From an uncultured Oscillospiraceae bacterium (GTDB lineage Bacteria > Bacillota > Clostridia > Oscillospirales > Oscillospiraceae): 25,281 nt of DNA. Shown one piece after another: positions 7,730-15,278 of this stretch (the stretch's first letter is position 1; each line of letters opens with the position of its first letter). Below the pieces are notes generated by a model. That model had not been told where the DNA came from. It saw nothing but the letters and a program-made list of their open reading frames with translations, and made no database searches. Position numbers and translations under genes: made by a program. The stretch lies in contig CAKTQR010000035.1 of assembly GCA_934597175.1 (NCBI GenBank), forward strand, positions 1 to 25,281, given 5' to 3'.

Positions 7730-8698
7730 TCAGTCGCTGATAGCGGTGTAGCTCTCGGGGATGGTGATGTTGAGCTTGGAAGCGATATCGGCGTTGTACT
7801 TCTTGACGGGGTTGGGGTAGTACTCTATGGGCATCTCGGAGACATTTGCCTCGCCCTTGAGGATCTTGACGGCCATCTGACCGGTGGTGCGGCCGAGCTC
7901 ATAGTAGTCGATGGAAAGAGTTGCGACGCCGCAGCCCTTGCAGATGCCTTCCTCGCCTACGACGATGGGAACACCGGCGGGCAGTGCAACTGCGTTTATA
8001 GCCTCGGTGCAGGAAGCGGCGGTGTTGTCGGTGGGGATGTAGATGACATCGCTGTTTGCGCATGCGCTGGAGGTAACGGTGGAAACATCGTTGGAGTCTG
8101 CGAAGGTGTAGACCTCGACGGTGATGTTCTTCTTCTCGAGGCAATCCTCAACGACCTTGGCCTGATATACGGAGTTCGGCTCACCGGAGCAGTAGAGGAT
8201 GCCGACATTCTTTGCATCCGGGAACAGCTCGGTGATCATGTCGGCCTGCTGGTCGAGGGGAGCGAGGTCGGAAGTGCCGGAGATGTTGTTGCCGACGGTG
8301 CCGCTGAAGTTATCGATGCTCAGTGCAACGCCGTACTCGGTGACGGCAGTGCCCAGAACGGGGATGGAGTCGGTTGCGGAAGCTGCTGCCTGAAGTGCGG
8401 GAGTTGCGTTTGCGAGAATGAGGTCAACGCCGCTGCTAACGAAGCCGTTTACGATGGTGGCGCAGTTTGCGCTGTCGTTGGAAGCATTGCCTTCCTCAAA
8501 CTGGACCTTGTCGCCGAGGGCTTCGGTCAGAGCATCCTTGAAGCCCTGAGTGGCGGCGTCAAGTGCGGGGTGCTGGACGAGCTGGCAGATACCGACGGTG
8601 TAGGTCTTATCGGCGCTGCCGCCGTTGTCGCTGCTGCCGCATGCCGTGACTGCACACAGCATCATAACGGCAAGCACTATTGCAATTACCTTTTTCAT
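7730..8698 (-). CDS. ABC importer substrate-binding lipoprotein, TrpX-like
   Basis: A 322-aa lipoprotein of the ABC_sub_bind family. The signal peptide ends in a lipobox (AVTAC, lipidated Cys20) followed by a Gly/Ser linker. The body has two Rossmann-like lobes of the kind seen in TrpX (VGICQLVQHPALD, DLILANATPALQAA, NVGILYC, DVIYIPTDNT, VVGEEGICKGCGVATLS). The family member TrpX is linked to tryptophan uptake in streptococci. Here the upstream leader codes for Phe/Tyr rather than Trp, so the ligand is inferred to be an aromatic amino acid, perhaps Tyr or Phe. AGGAGG at 8707-8712 supports ATG 8698. Expression is probably controlled by the terminator at 8721-8757. Confidence 0.88.
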   Translation of the reverse strand: MKKVIAIVLAVMMLCAVTACGSSDNGGSADKTYTVGICQLVQHPALDAATQGFKDALTEALGDKVQFEEGNASNDSANCATIVNGFVSSGVDLILANATPALQAAASATDSIPVLGTAVTEYGVALSIDNFSGTVGNNISGTSDLAPLDQQADMITELFPDAKNVGILYCSGEPNSVYQAKVVEDCLEKKNITVEVYTFADSNDVSTVTSSACANSDVIYIPTDNTAASCTEAINAVALPAGVPIVVGEEGICKGCGVATLSIDYYELGRTTGQMAVKILKGEANVSEMPIEYYPNPVKKYNADIASKLNITIPESYTAISD

Positions 8699-8720
8699 TT
8701 TTAGTTCCTCCTGAAATTTT

Positions 8721-8757
8721 TAAAAAATAAAAACCGTACAGAACATTGTCTGCACGG
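8721..8757 (-). terminator. attenuator terminator in the ABC operon leader
   Basis: Read on the minus strand, CCGTGCAGA (8757-8749) pairs with TCTGTACGG (8742-8734) around a six-base loop, followed by T5AT6. It lies between the leader peptide stop codon and the binding-protein gene, so it must be bypassed for the operon to be expressed. Bases 8748-8760, which include its whole 5' arm, can instead pair with 8794-8806 inside the leader ORF. Confidence 0.88.
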
Positions 8758-8806
8758 CTCGTAAACAAAAACAAAAAAATCAACACGATTTATGAGCAGC
8801 ACAAAC
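8748..8806 (-). promoter_or_regulatory. antiterminator pairing in leader RNA
   Basis: Leader bases 8806-8794 (GUUUGUGCUGCUC, the last codons of the leader peptide) pair with 8760-8748 (GAGCCGUGCAGAC, the terminator 5' arm and flank). Twelve of 13 positions pair, three as G-U, with one U/C mismatch. This structure excludes the terminator. It can form only if no ribosome covers codons 22-26. Confidence 0.75.
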
Positions 8807-8870
8807 AACCATTACTCTTAAAGTAAAAGTAATAGTAAAAGCCGTTCGCAATAAATCGGTTGAGCTTCAT
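8790..8870 (-). CDS. Phe/Tyr-rich leader peptide of the ABC operon
   Basis: A 26-codon ORF with an ideal AGGAGGA (8878-8884) seven bases before its ATG. The peptide begins MKLNRFIANG, then has seven consecutive aromatic codons (FYYYFYF, codons 11-17, bases 8840-8820), and ends KSNGCLCCS. It probably acts through ribosome stalling and not as a product. A ribosome waiting at codon 17 would have its leading edge near base 8807, just short of the antiterminator arm at 8806. A ribosome at the stop codon would cover that arm and let the terminator form. Cys codons 22, 24 and 25 lie inside the arm, so stalling there should not relieve termination. I know no described leader peptide with this sequence. 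Confidence 0.85.
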   Translation of the reverse strand: MKLNRFIANGFYYYFYFKSNGCLCCS

Positions 8871-8898
8871 GACTTTGTCCTCCTGTCGGAATGAGGTC

Positions 8899-8927
8899 AC
8901 TTTACTCCTTTTAATCGTAAAAGTCAA
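8899..8927 (-). promoter_or_regulatory. promoter of the leader-ABC importer operon
   Basis: On the minus strand: TTGACT (8927-8922), 17 bp, TAAAGT (8904-8899). The start site would be near 8892, giving a very short 5' UTR before the leader peptide's ribosome binding site. Confidence 0.7.
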
Positions 8928-8993
8928 TACCTTTTTTAAACTTTTTTCGTTCCGTTTAAATCGCTAAAGATTTTGACGGTTTTCAATCACATC

Positions 8994-9022
8994 TTGCAGC
9001 GATATGCACAGTGTTGTATAAT
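8994..9022 (+). promoter_or_regulatory. promoter of the PLP decarboxylase gene
   Basis: TTGCAG (8994-8999), 17 bp, TATAAT (9017-9022), about 30 bp before the start codon. It is divergent from the ABC operon promoter. The 350-base gap 8699-9051 is filled by these two promoters and the attenuator. Confidence 0.75.
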
Positions 9023-9051
9023 GAAAAAAACCGAAAACGGAGGTACAGAGC

Positions 9052-10272
9052 ATGAACTTTGACCGAAATGCAGCCGAAAGGCTTGCCGAAAAATACGAAA
9101 GCTTCTATCTTTACGACGAAAATGCGATACTCGACAGCGTCGAGCAGCTGCGCAAAAGCTTTGACGGCGTGCGCTTTTTGTACTCTGCCAAGGCAAATCC
9201 GCACCCGGGCGTGCTCAAGTGCATCCTCTCCGAGGGCATCGGCGTTGACGCTGCCTCCCTGCGTGAGGTGCAGATGGGCAGGGAAAACAGTCTCGGTAAG
9301 CACGATATCTATTACTCCGCCCCCGGCAAGAGCGTGCACGATATCGACGCTGCGCTCGAGAGCTGCGTCATCATCGCCGACAGCTTAAGCGAGGTCGAGC
9401 GCATACAGGCTCTTGCCGCCGGCCACGGCATCGTCGCCGAGATCGGCGTTCGCATAAACCCCAACTTCACCTTCGACGGCGCTTCCGGCACGGCGAATAA
9501 ATTCGGCATCGACGAGGACACGGTGTTTGCAGTGCTTCCCGAATGGAAGGCTATGAAGAACATTAAGATCATCGGCATCCATGTCCACTCCCGCTCGCAG
9601 GAGCTCGACGGCAGACTCATAGCGGGCTACTACGCCAAAATGTTCGAGCTTGCCTGCCGTGTGCAGGATGCCTTGGGCGAGGAGCTCAAGTTTGTCAACA
9701 TGGGCTCGGGCATCGGCATCCCCTACGCCGAGAGCGACAAGCCCGTCGACCTCGTCACGCTCGGCGCTGAGATGACACGGCTCATGGAGGTCTACCGCAG
9801 CAGACTGCGTGCGCAGGTGCTCGTCGAGACCGGCCGCTTCCTAGTCGGCAAGGCGGGCGTTTATGTGACGCATGTGCTGGATAAAAAGGTGTCGCACGGC
9901 AAGACCTTCGTCATCCTTGCAAATACCCTCAACGGCTTTGTGCGCCCGTCGATGGCGCAGATGGTCGAAAGCTATACGGACGCTGTCAGCCCGCACAACT
10001 GCGAGCCCATGTACACCGGGCGTAATGCGTTCGGTTTCCTGCCGCTTGTCGACACCGCCGAGACCGAGACCGTCACCGTTGTGGGAAATCTCTGCACCGG
10101 CACGGATGTCATCGCAAAGGACATTGCGCTGCCGAAATTAAACTGCGGCGACCTGTTCGTCATCACAAACGCCGGAAGCTACGCTGCGGTGCTCTCGCCC
10201 ATGCAGTTTGCGTCCCTGACCCCGCCTGCGCAGGTGATTTTAAAGACCGACGGCTCGACCGTTGTCATATGA
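9052..10272 (+). CDS. fold-type III PLP decarboxylase (LysA/ornithine decarboxylase-like)
   Basis: A 406-aa enzyme of the alanine-racemase-fold decarboxylases. The PLP lysine is Lys47 in YSAKANPHP, and the barrel shows GIHVHSRSQ and the phosphate-binding GSGIG. The C-terminal domain has ETGRFLVG and GNLCTGTDVIAKD, which correspond to EPGR and the CESxD motif of diaminopimelate decarboxylase, and NAGSYAAVLSP, which replaces the usual GAYGxSMSS. These changes suggest a substrate other than diaminopimelate, or an enzyme acting on a carrier-bound or modified amino acid. It is a single-gene unit with GGAGG, its own promoter and a terminator, so context gives no pathway. Confidence 0.8.
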   Translation: MNFDRNAAERLAEKYESFYLYDENAILDSVEQLRKSFDGVRFLYSAKANPHPGVLKCILSEGIGVDAASLREVQMGRENSLGKHDIYYSAPGKSVHDIDAALESCVIIADSLSEVERIQALAAGHGIVAEIGVRINPNFTFDGASGTANKFGIDEDTVFAVLPEWKAMKNIKIIGIHVHSRSQELDGRLIAGYYAKMFELACRVQDALGEELKFVNMGSGIGIPYAESDKPVDLVTLGAEMTRLMEVYRSRLRAQVLVETGRFLVGKAGVYVTHVLDKKVSHGKTFVILANTLNGFVRPSMAQMVESYTDAVSPHNCEPMYTGRNAFGFLPLVDTAETETVTVVGNLCTGTDVIAKDIALPKLNCGDLFVITNAGSYAAVLSPMQFASLTPPAQVILKTDGSTVVI

Positions 10273-10276
10273 AACG

Positions 10277-10316
10277 AACGGCTTTCCCGATTTTTCGTCG
10301 GGAAAGCCGTTTTTAT
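10277..10316 (+). terminator. intrinsic terminator after PLP decarboxylase
   Basis: A 14-bp stem (AACGGCTTTCCCGA 10277-10290 with 10298-10311) followed by T4A and a second T6 tract. Confidence 0.88.
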
Positions 10317-10340
10317 ACCTTTTTTATGCAATATGTGCTA

Positions 10341-10368
10341 TTGATTATTTGCATATGTGTGATAAAAT
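10341..10368 (+). promoter_or_regulatory. promoter of the ABC exporter/polysaccharide control operon
   Basis: TTGATT (10341-10346), 16 bp, TAAAAT (10363-10368). Repeated half-sites lie around it: ATATGTG at 10331 and 10353, and downstream two copies of CATAATTGCGCTT. Confidence 0.5.
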
Positions 10369-10379
10369 ATCTTATTATG

Positions 10380-10412
10380 CATAATTGCGCTTAATTGCAC
10401 ATAATTGCGCTT
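10380..10412. repeat. 20-bp-period direct repeat in exporter 5' UTR
   Basis: CATAATTGCGCTT occurs at 10380-10392 and again at 10400-10412, exactly 20 bp apart (about two helical turns), with AATTGCA between. It lies just downstream of the predicted start site, where a bound protein would block transcription. Confidence 0.6.
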
Positions 10413-10439
10413 TTGCGCCCATTTTTACTTGGAGAACAA

Positions 10440-12158
10440 ATGGAATTTTCAAAGAAGCTCAAGGAAAAAATTGAAGACGGTTCTTTTCGTGAGATGTGGC
10501 GTGAGGCGAAGTGGATGTTCGTCTATGTCCGGCGCTACCGGCTGATAGTGCTGATACACATCATGCTCGGCGTTCTAGGCACGGCGATGTCGCTGCTTTC
10601 GAGCCTTGCGATGCGTCAGCTCATCGATGTCGTGACCGGATTTCAGACCGGTGCTATCTGGACTGCGGCGGCGTACATGGGCGGCATGCTGCTCGGCAGC
10701 GCCGTCATGCAGTCGGCGGCATCACGCATTGCGGCTATCATAAACATCCGGGTGCAAAACGGCATACAGGCCGAGATGTACGACCGCATGCTTCGCACCG
10801 ATTGGCAGGCGCTCAAGGCGTTCCGCAGCGGCGATCTTATAAACAGATTAAACGGCGATGTCGGCACTGTCGCAAGCGGCGTCACCGGCTTTCTGCCGAG
10901 CTTCGTTTCCGGCACGGTGCAGTTTCTCGGCTCGCTTATTATAATATTGTGCTACGACCCCGTCATGGCGCTCATTGCGCTTATAGGCGCACCGATATAT
11001 GTCCTGTCATCCCGTGCGCTCGTGCGCAAAATGCGTGAGTATAACAAGCGCATGAAGGATATCGGCAGCCAGGTCATGTCCTTCCATGAGGATTCGTTCC
11101 GCAATATCGGGACGATAAAGGCCTTCGGCATCATGGACGGCTTTGACAGCCGCATGAAGCAGATGCAGGATACCTACCGCACCGCCATGCTCGAATACAA
11201 CCGCTTTTCGGTCATAGCCGGGCTCGTCATGAGCATTATCGGCCTTCTTATCTCTGCGGGCTGCTTCGGATGGGGCGTTTACAGGCTGTGGTCACATGCC
11301 ATATCCTACGGCACGATGACGATGTTCTTGCAGCTGACGAACATGCTGCGCTCGGCGTTCTCGACGCTTATCGGCCTTGTTCCGACGGCGATATCCATAA
11401 CGACCTCCGCCGGAAGGCTCATGGCGGTCGTGGAGCTGCCGGAAGAGCCCTTTGCCCGTGAAAAGGCGGATATCCCCGATGATTTTTCGATAAAGCTGCG
11501 TAATGTCAGCTTTAAATATAACGACGGCGACACGGTTTTGGAGCATGTTGACTTTGAAGCTGACCCCGGCGACATGATAGCACTCACGGGCGCATCCGGC
11601 GAGGGCAAAACGACGATGATCCGCATCATCCTCGGGCTTATAAGACCCGACGAGGGCGAGGCGGTGCTCCAGGGCGGCGGCACGGAGCTCACGCTTTCGG
11701 CCGCAACACGCAGAGCCTTTGCCTATGTCCCGCAGGGCAACACCGTTTTTGCCGGCACGATAGCGGACAACATGCGCATGGTTAAGCCCGACGCATCGGA
11801 CGACGAGATAGCCGAGGCACTGCGCCTTGCCTGCGCCGACGGCTTCGTTTCAAAGCTGCCCGACGGCATCAACAGCCGCATCGGCGAGGTCGGAAACGGC
11901 CTGTCCGAGGGTCAGGCGCAGCGCATTGCCGTCGCAAGGGCGCTGCTGCAAAAAGCGCCGGTGCTTATCTTGGATGAGGCAACGAGCGCACTTGATGAGA
12001 CGACCGAGCGCAGGATGCTCGACAACATCCGCACAAAGGGCGGAATCAGGACCTGCATCATGATAACCCACCGCAGCGCAACTGCGGCGATGTGCACAAG
12101 GCGCTATGAGCTTGACGGCACGGCGCTTAGGCTTATCGAGCGGGAGGGAACGATATGA
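10440..12158 (+). CDS. ABC exporter, fused membrane and ATPase domains
   Basis: A 572-aa half-transporter of the type I exporter class. An N-terminal six-helix ABC membrane domain (about 25-320) is followed by an ATPase with GASGEGKTT (Walker A, about 383-391), LSEGQ (signature, near 488, Glu for the usual Gly), VLILDEATSALDE (Walker B, near 508) and MITHR (switch His). It probably homodimerises. The start is ATG 10440 after GGAGAA; an upstream in-frame TTG at 10395 has no ribosome binding site and lies within the repeats. Its stop overlaps the CpsB-like gene by four bases, so it may export a polysaccharide precursor, peptide or lipid in that pathway. Substrate unknown. Confidence 0.88.
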   Translation: MEFSKKLKEKIEDGSFREMWREAKWMFVYVRRYRLIVLIHIMLGVLGTAMSLLSSLAMRQLIDVVTGFQTGAIWTAAAYMGGMLLGSAVMQSAASRIAAIINIRVQNGIQAEMYDRMLRTDWQALKAFRSGDLINRLNGDVGTVASGVTGFLPSFVSGTVQFLGSLIIILCYDPVMALIALIGAPIYVLSSRALVRKMREYNKRMKDIGSQVMSFHEDSFRNIGTIKAFGIMDGFDSRMKQMQDTYRTAMLEYNRFSVIAGLVMSIIGLLISAGCFGWGVYRLWSHAISYGTMTMFLQLTNMLRSAFSTLIGLVPTAISITTSAGRLMAVVELPEEPFAREKADIPDDFSIKLRNVSFKYNDGDTVLEHVDFEADPGDMIALTGASGEGKTTMIRIILGLIRPDEGEAVLQGGGTELTLSAATRRAFAYVPQGNTVFAGTIADNMRMVKPDASDDEIAEALRLACADGFVSKLPDGINSRIGEVGNGLSEGQAQRIAVARALLQKAPVLILDEATSALDETTERRMLDNIRTKGGIRTCIMITHRSATAAMCTRRYELDGTALRLIEREGTI

Positions 12159-12901
12159 CCGATATCCATTGTCACATCCTGCCCGAGCTTGACGACGGCT
12201 CGTTCGACATGGTCTGCTCGATAGAAATGGCGGAGATCGCCGTCGAGTCCGGCGTCGATACGATAGTCGCAACGCCGCACTGCAATCAGCGTGGCTATTT
12301 TGAAAACTACGCCTCCGAGGAGCTTTTCGGGCGCTTCAGGGCGCTCAAAGCCGAGCTTAGCCGCAGTGATATTCCGCTTGAGCTGCACCTCGGCATGGAG
12401 GTCTTCGGCACGGAGGACGCAGCAAGGCTTTACCGTGAGGGGAAGCTCTTGACGCTCAACGGCGGACGGTATATGCTCACGGAGTTTGACTTCGGCGTCG
12501 ATGCCGATTTTATGGACACGGTACTGTACAGCCTGCGTGACGCAGGCTGCATGCCGGTCGTTGCGCACCCCGAGCGCTACGAGGCGCTTCAGTATTCGCA
12601 CGATATCGTGTCAAAATGGCTCGCTGACGGCATGGGCATCCAGATAAACAAGGGAAGCCTCTCCGGCCGCTTCGGCAGAGGCGCAAAGCACTTTGCCTAC
12701 GAGCTTCTGGAGCAGGGACTCGTGTCGTGCGTTGCAAGCGATGCGCACGGAACGGTCAGGCGCACGCCGGATATGAGCGATATTTATGAATTTCTAGCGG
12801 TGGAGTATTCGCCGGAGCTTGCGCAGCTTCTGCTTAAGGATAACCCCGACCGCATTATACAAAGCATGCCGCTTTTGTCGGCGCAGAAAATAAGCTACTG
12901 A
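12155..12901 (+). CDS. CpsB/CapC-type PHP tyrosine phosphatase
   Basis: A 248-aa PHP-fold metal-dependent phosphatase. Metal ligands are visible as DIHCHILPELDDGS (His5, His7), ATPHCNQ, GMEV, AHPERY and the final SDAHG. This order is that of CpsB/YwqE-type protein-tyrosine phosphatases, which dephosphorylate BY-kinases and so reset polysaccharide chain-length control. The presumed substrates, two BY-kinases with Tyr-rich tails, are encoded 1 to 3 kb downstream. The ATG overlaps the exporter stop (ATGA). The family usually has about 240-260 residues, so the gene is complete. Confidence 0.9.
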   Translation: MTDIHCHILPELDDGSFDMVCSIEMAEIAVESGVDTIVATPHCNQRGYFENYASEELFGRFRALKAELSRSDIPLELHLGMEVFGTEDAARLYREGKLLTLNGGRYMLTEFDFGVDADFMDTVLYSLRDAGCMPVVAHPERYEALQYSHDIVSKWLADGMGIQINKGSLSGRFGRGAKHFAYELLEQGLVSCVASDAHGTVRRTPDMSDIYEFLAVEYSPELAQLLLKDNPDRIIQSMPLLSAQKISY

Positions 12902-12918
12902 GAAAACGAGGTAAGAGC

Positions 12919-13743
12919 GTGAAAAAAACATTTCCCATACTGCTGACGGTGCTGATGCTGCTTTCTGTGGGCGCTGTGCTAGGATATATGTTTTATCAGA
13001 AAACGGCGGCAAGCCCCGGAGTGCCGAGCATAAGCTTTGCCTCGGAAACGCTCAGCGTGCCGGCGGATGCGGATGACGCCGCACTTTTGCAGGGCGTCAC
13101 GGCGACCGACCCCGAGGACGGCGATGTCACCGCCTCGCTCATGGTCGAGGGCATATCCCGCATTGACAGCGATAACAATGTCAAGGTCAGCTATGTCGCC
13201 TTCGACTCCAAAAACCACATGGCTCGGGCAGAGCGCACGGTGCATCTTGATAACTACACCGACCCCCGCTTTGAGTTTACCTCGGCGCTTAATTTCGTCA
13301 CCTCAAGCAGGGTCAATGTGCTTGAACGCATAAAGGCGAGCGATATAATTGACGGTGACCTTTCCGATAAGGTCAAGTTCACCATCGAGGGCGACACCGT
13401 GAGCATAAACTCCGTCGGCGAGTATCAGCTGGAGCTGCGCGTCACAAACAGCCTCGGCAGGACATCGCACCTGCCCGTGACCATCGAGGTCACGCAGCAG
13501 GACCCGAATCCGGCGCAGATAACGCTCGATAAATATGTCCTGTACCTTCAAAAGGGTGCGGACTTTGACGCAAAGAGCCATGTCGTCGGCTACACGGCAA
13601 GCGGCGAGAGCAAGACCGGCGCAGACGGGCTGACCGTCCGCGGCAGAGTCGATACCGACAAGAGCGGAGTTTATACGGTCGATTACAGCTACGGCGGCGG
13701 GGCTGACCGCAGCCGCACAAGGCTCGTCGTCGTTGTAGAGTGA
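12919..13743 (+). CDS. membrane-anchored protein with Ig-like (DUF5011-type) domains
   Basis: A 274-aa protein with an N-terminal membrane segment (residues 6-26, no lipobox) and an extracellular part of two or three bacterial Ig-like/DUF5011-like repeats. The repeat signature is TATDPEDGDVTASL...VSYVAFDSKNHMA, then ASDIIDGDLSDKV...GEYQLELRVTNSLG, then a divergent third unit ending GVYTVDYSYGG. Such domains are adhesive or spacer modules. GTG start at 12919 with GAGG upstream. It sits between the phosphatase and the first BY-kinase, so a role at the surface polysaccharide or as a co-sensor of the Wzz domains is inferred. Confidence 0.75.
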   Translation: MKKTFPILLTVLMLLSVGAVLGYMFYQKTAASPGVPSISFASETLSVPADADDAALLQGVTATDPEDGDVTASLMVEGISRIDSDNNVKVSYVAFDSKNHMARAERTVHLDNYTDPRFEFTSALNFVTSSRVNVLERIKASDIIDGDLSDKVKFTIEGDTVSINSVGEYQLELRVTNSLGRTSHLPVTIEVTQQDPNPAQITLDKYVLYLQKGADFDAKSHVVGYTASGESKTGADGLTVRGRVDTDKSGVYTVDYSYGGGADRSRTRLVVVVE

Positions 13744-13754
13744 GGCGGTGTGAG

Positions 13755-15278
13755 ATGGAAGAAAAAAATACGGCTTATATGAACGATGCCGCCTCTGCGC
13801 AGCTGCACCCGGTGCTGCTGATAAGGGAGATACTCAAAAAGCTGTGGGCGGTCATCATGGTTGCTATAATCGCAGGCTCGCTTGCCTATGTCGGCGCATC
13901 GCTGCTGTACACGCCGCAGTACCAGACGAAAACGACCTTCGTCGTCTCCGTCCGTGACGGCTCGGGCACGGTGTATTCAAACCTCAATGCCGCAAAGAGC
14001 ATGGCAAATGCCTTTTCCGAGGTTTTAAACAGCGATGTTCTCAAAAAGCGCATTGCCGCCGAGCTCAATCAGGACAGCGTTGACGGCAGCATAAGCGCAG
14101 CCGTCGTCGGCGAGACGAATCTGCTTGAGATGCGTGTCACCGCCGACAGTCCCCGGCAGGTGTATCTCATAACGAAGGCGATACTTAAAAACTACGAGGA
14201 GCTTGCCTCGGTGGTTTTGAATAACATTGCGCTGGATGTGCTGCAAAGCCCCACCGTGCCGACAACGCCCGTGAACTCTGCCGGTGCGATGCGCTATGCA
14301 AAGCTTGCCGCCGTTGCGGCGGCGCTGTGTGCGGCGCTGTTTATCGGCGTTCGGGCGTACCTGCGTGATACGGTCAAGTCCGTCGGCGAGGTCGAGTCGA
14401 AGCTCGACACCAAGATGCTCGCCGCCGTGTATCACGAGAAAAAGTACAAGTTCCTGGGCGACCGGCTCAGCCGCAAGAAAAAGAGCATACTCATAACCGA
14501 CCCCACGACCGGCTTTGCCTTTGCCGAGACATTTAAGAAGCTTCGCACACGCATGGAGTATCTCATGCGCAAGAACGACTGCAAGGTCATCATGGTGACC
14601 TCGGTCATGGAAAACGAGGGCAAGAGCACGGTGGCGGCGAACATCGCCCTGTCGATGAATCGCAAGAAAAAAAGCGTGCTGCTCATCGATGCGGATATGA
14701 AAAAGCCTGCGCTGCATAAGATACTCGGCTATCAGGATGCGCAGTTTGCAAGCCTTACCGATTATCTGAACGGCGAGGCAAGCCTCGGCCAGACCCTGCT
14801 TGCGGATAAAAAGCAGCAGATAGGTCTGGTGCTCAACAAGCACGGGGTCAACAACTCGACCGAGCTTGTGCGCAGCGAGGGCATGGAAAAGCTCCTGTCG
14901 CAGGCAAAGCGGAATGTCGATATCGTCATCATCGACACGCCGCCCATGGACGCCTGCCCCGATGCCGAGTGTCTCACCGAGCTTGTCGATGCGGTCGTTC
15001 TCGTCGTACGGCAGGACACCACCCCGGCACGGATGATAAACGACGCCATCGATGCGATAAACGCATCCGACGCCAAGCTTTTCGGCTGCGTTTTCAACAA
15101 TGTGTACACCACCGATTTCAACGAAAGCTACAGCTACGGCAGCGGCGGCAAATACGGCTACGGCAAGTACGGCTACTCGAAATACGGCTACGGCAGACCG
15201 AGCAGCCGGACCGGGGAGAAGCTCACGCTTGAAAACGAGCGGGACGGAAAAGGCTTTTTGGAGGGTGATGAAAAATGA
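13755..15278 (+). CDS. fused Wzz-BY-kinase (CpsC-CpsD type), copy 1
   Basis: A 507-aa fusion. The N-terminal part is a Wzz/CpsC chain-length domain between two membrane segments (about 30-50 and 180-200). The cytoplasmic part is a bacterial tyrosine kinase with Walker A ENEGKST (near 286), Walker A' VLLIDADMKKP (near 310) and Walker B VIIDTPP (near 392). A Tyr/Gly-rich tail (about 458-483, KYGYGKYGYSKYGYG) is the expected autophosphorylation site and is followed by about 20 charged residues. ATG 13755 is preferred because GAGGCGGTG precedes it; GTG 13740, overlapping the previous stop, is the alternative. Joined in one chain, as in proteobacterial Wzc, unlike the separate CapA/CapB of many Firmicutes. 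Confidence 0.9.
   Translation: MEEKNTAYMNDAASAQLHPVLLIREILKKLWAVIMVAIIAGSLAYVGASLLYTPQYQTKTTFVVSVRDGSGTVYSNLNAAKSMANAFSEVLNSDVLKKRIAAELNQDSVDGSISAAVVGETNLLEMRVTADSPRQVYLITKAILKNYEELASVVLNNIALDVLQSPTVPTTPVNSAGAMRYAKLAAVAAALCAALFIGVRAYLRDTVKSVGEVESKLDTKMLAAVYHEKKYKFLGDRLSRKKKSILITDPTTGFAFAETFKKLRTRMEYLMRKNDCKVIMVTSVMENEGKSTVAANIALSMNRKKKSVLLIDADMKKPALHKILGYQDAQFASLTDYLNGEASLGQTLLADKKQQIGLVLNKHGVNNSTELVRSEGMEKLLSQAKRNVDIVIIDTPPMDACPDAECLTELVDAVVLVVRQDTTPARMINDAIDAINASDAKLFGCVFNNVYTTDFNESYSYGSGGKYGYGKYGYSKYGYGRPSSRTGEKLTLENERDGKGFLEGDEK

Noticed and set aside
8790..8810. Attenuation sensing cysteine through codons 22, 24 and 25 of the leader
   Set aside because: A ribosome stalled there would cover the antiterminator arm (8794-8806) and favour termination, the wrong direction for an uptake system; the Phe/Tyr run has the right spacing.
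8699..8927. T-box riboswitch upstream of the ABC importer
   Set aside because: No T-box sequence (AGGGTGGNACCGCG) or specifier stem is visible; a translated leader ORF explains the region.
10395..10439. TTG start extending the ABC exporter by 15 residues
   Set aside because: No ribosome binding site, and the extension lies in the promoter-proximal repeats; ATG 10440 has GGAGAA.
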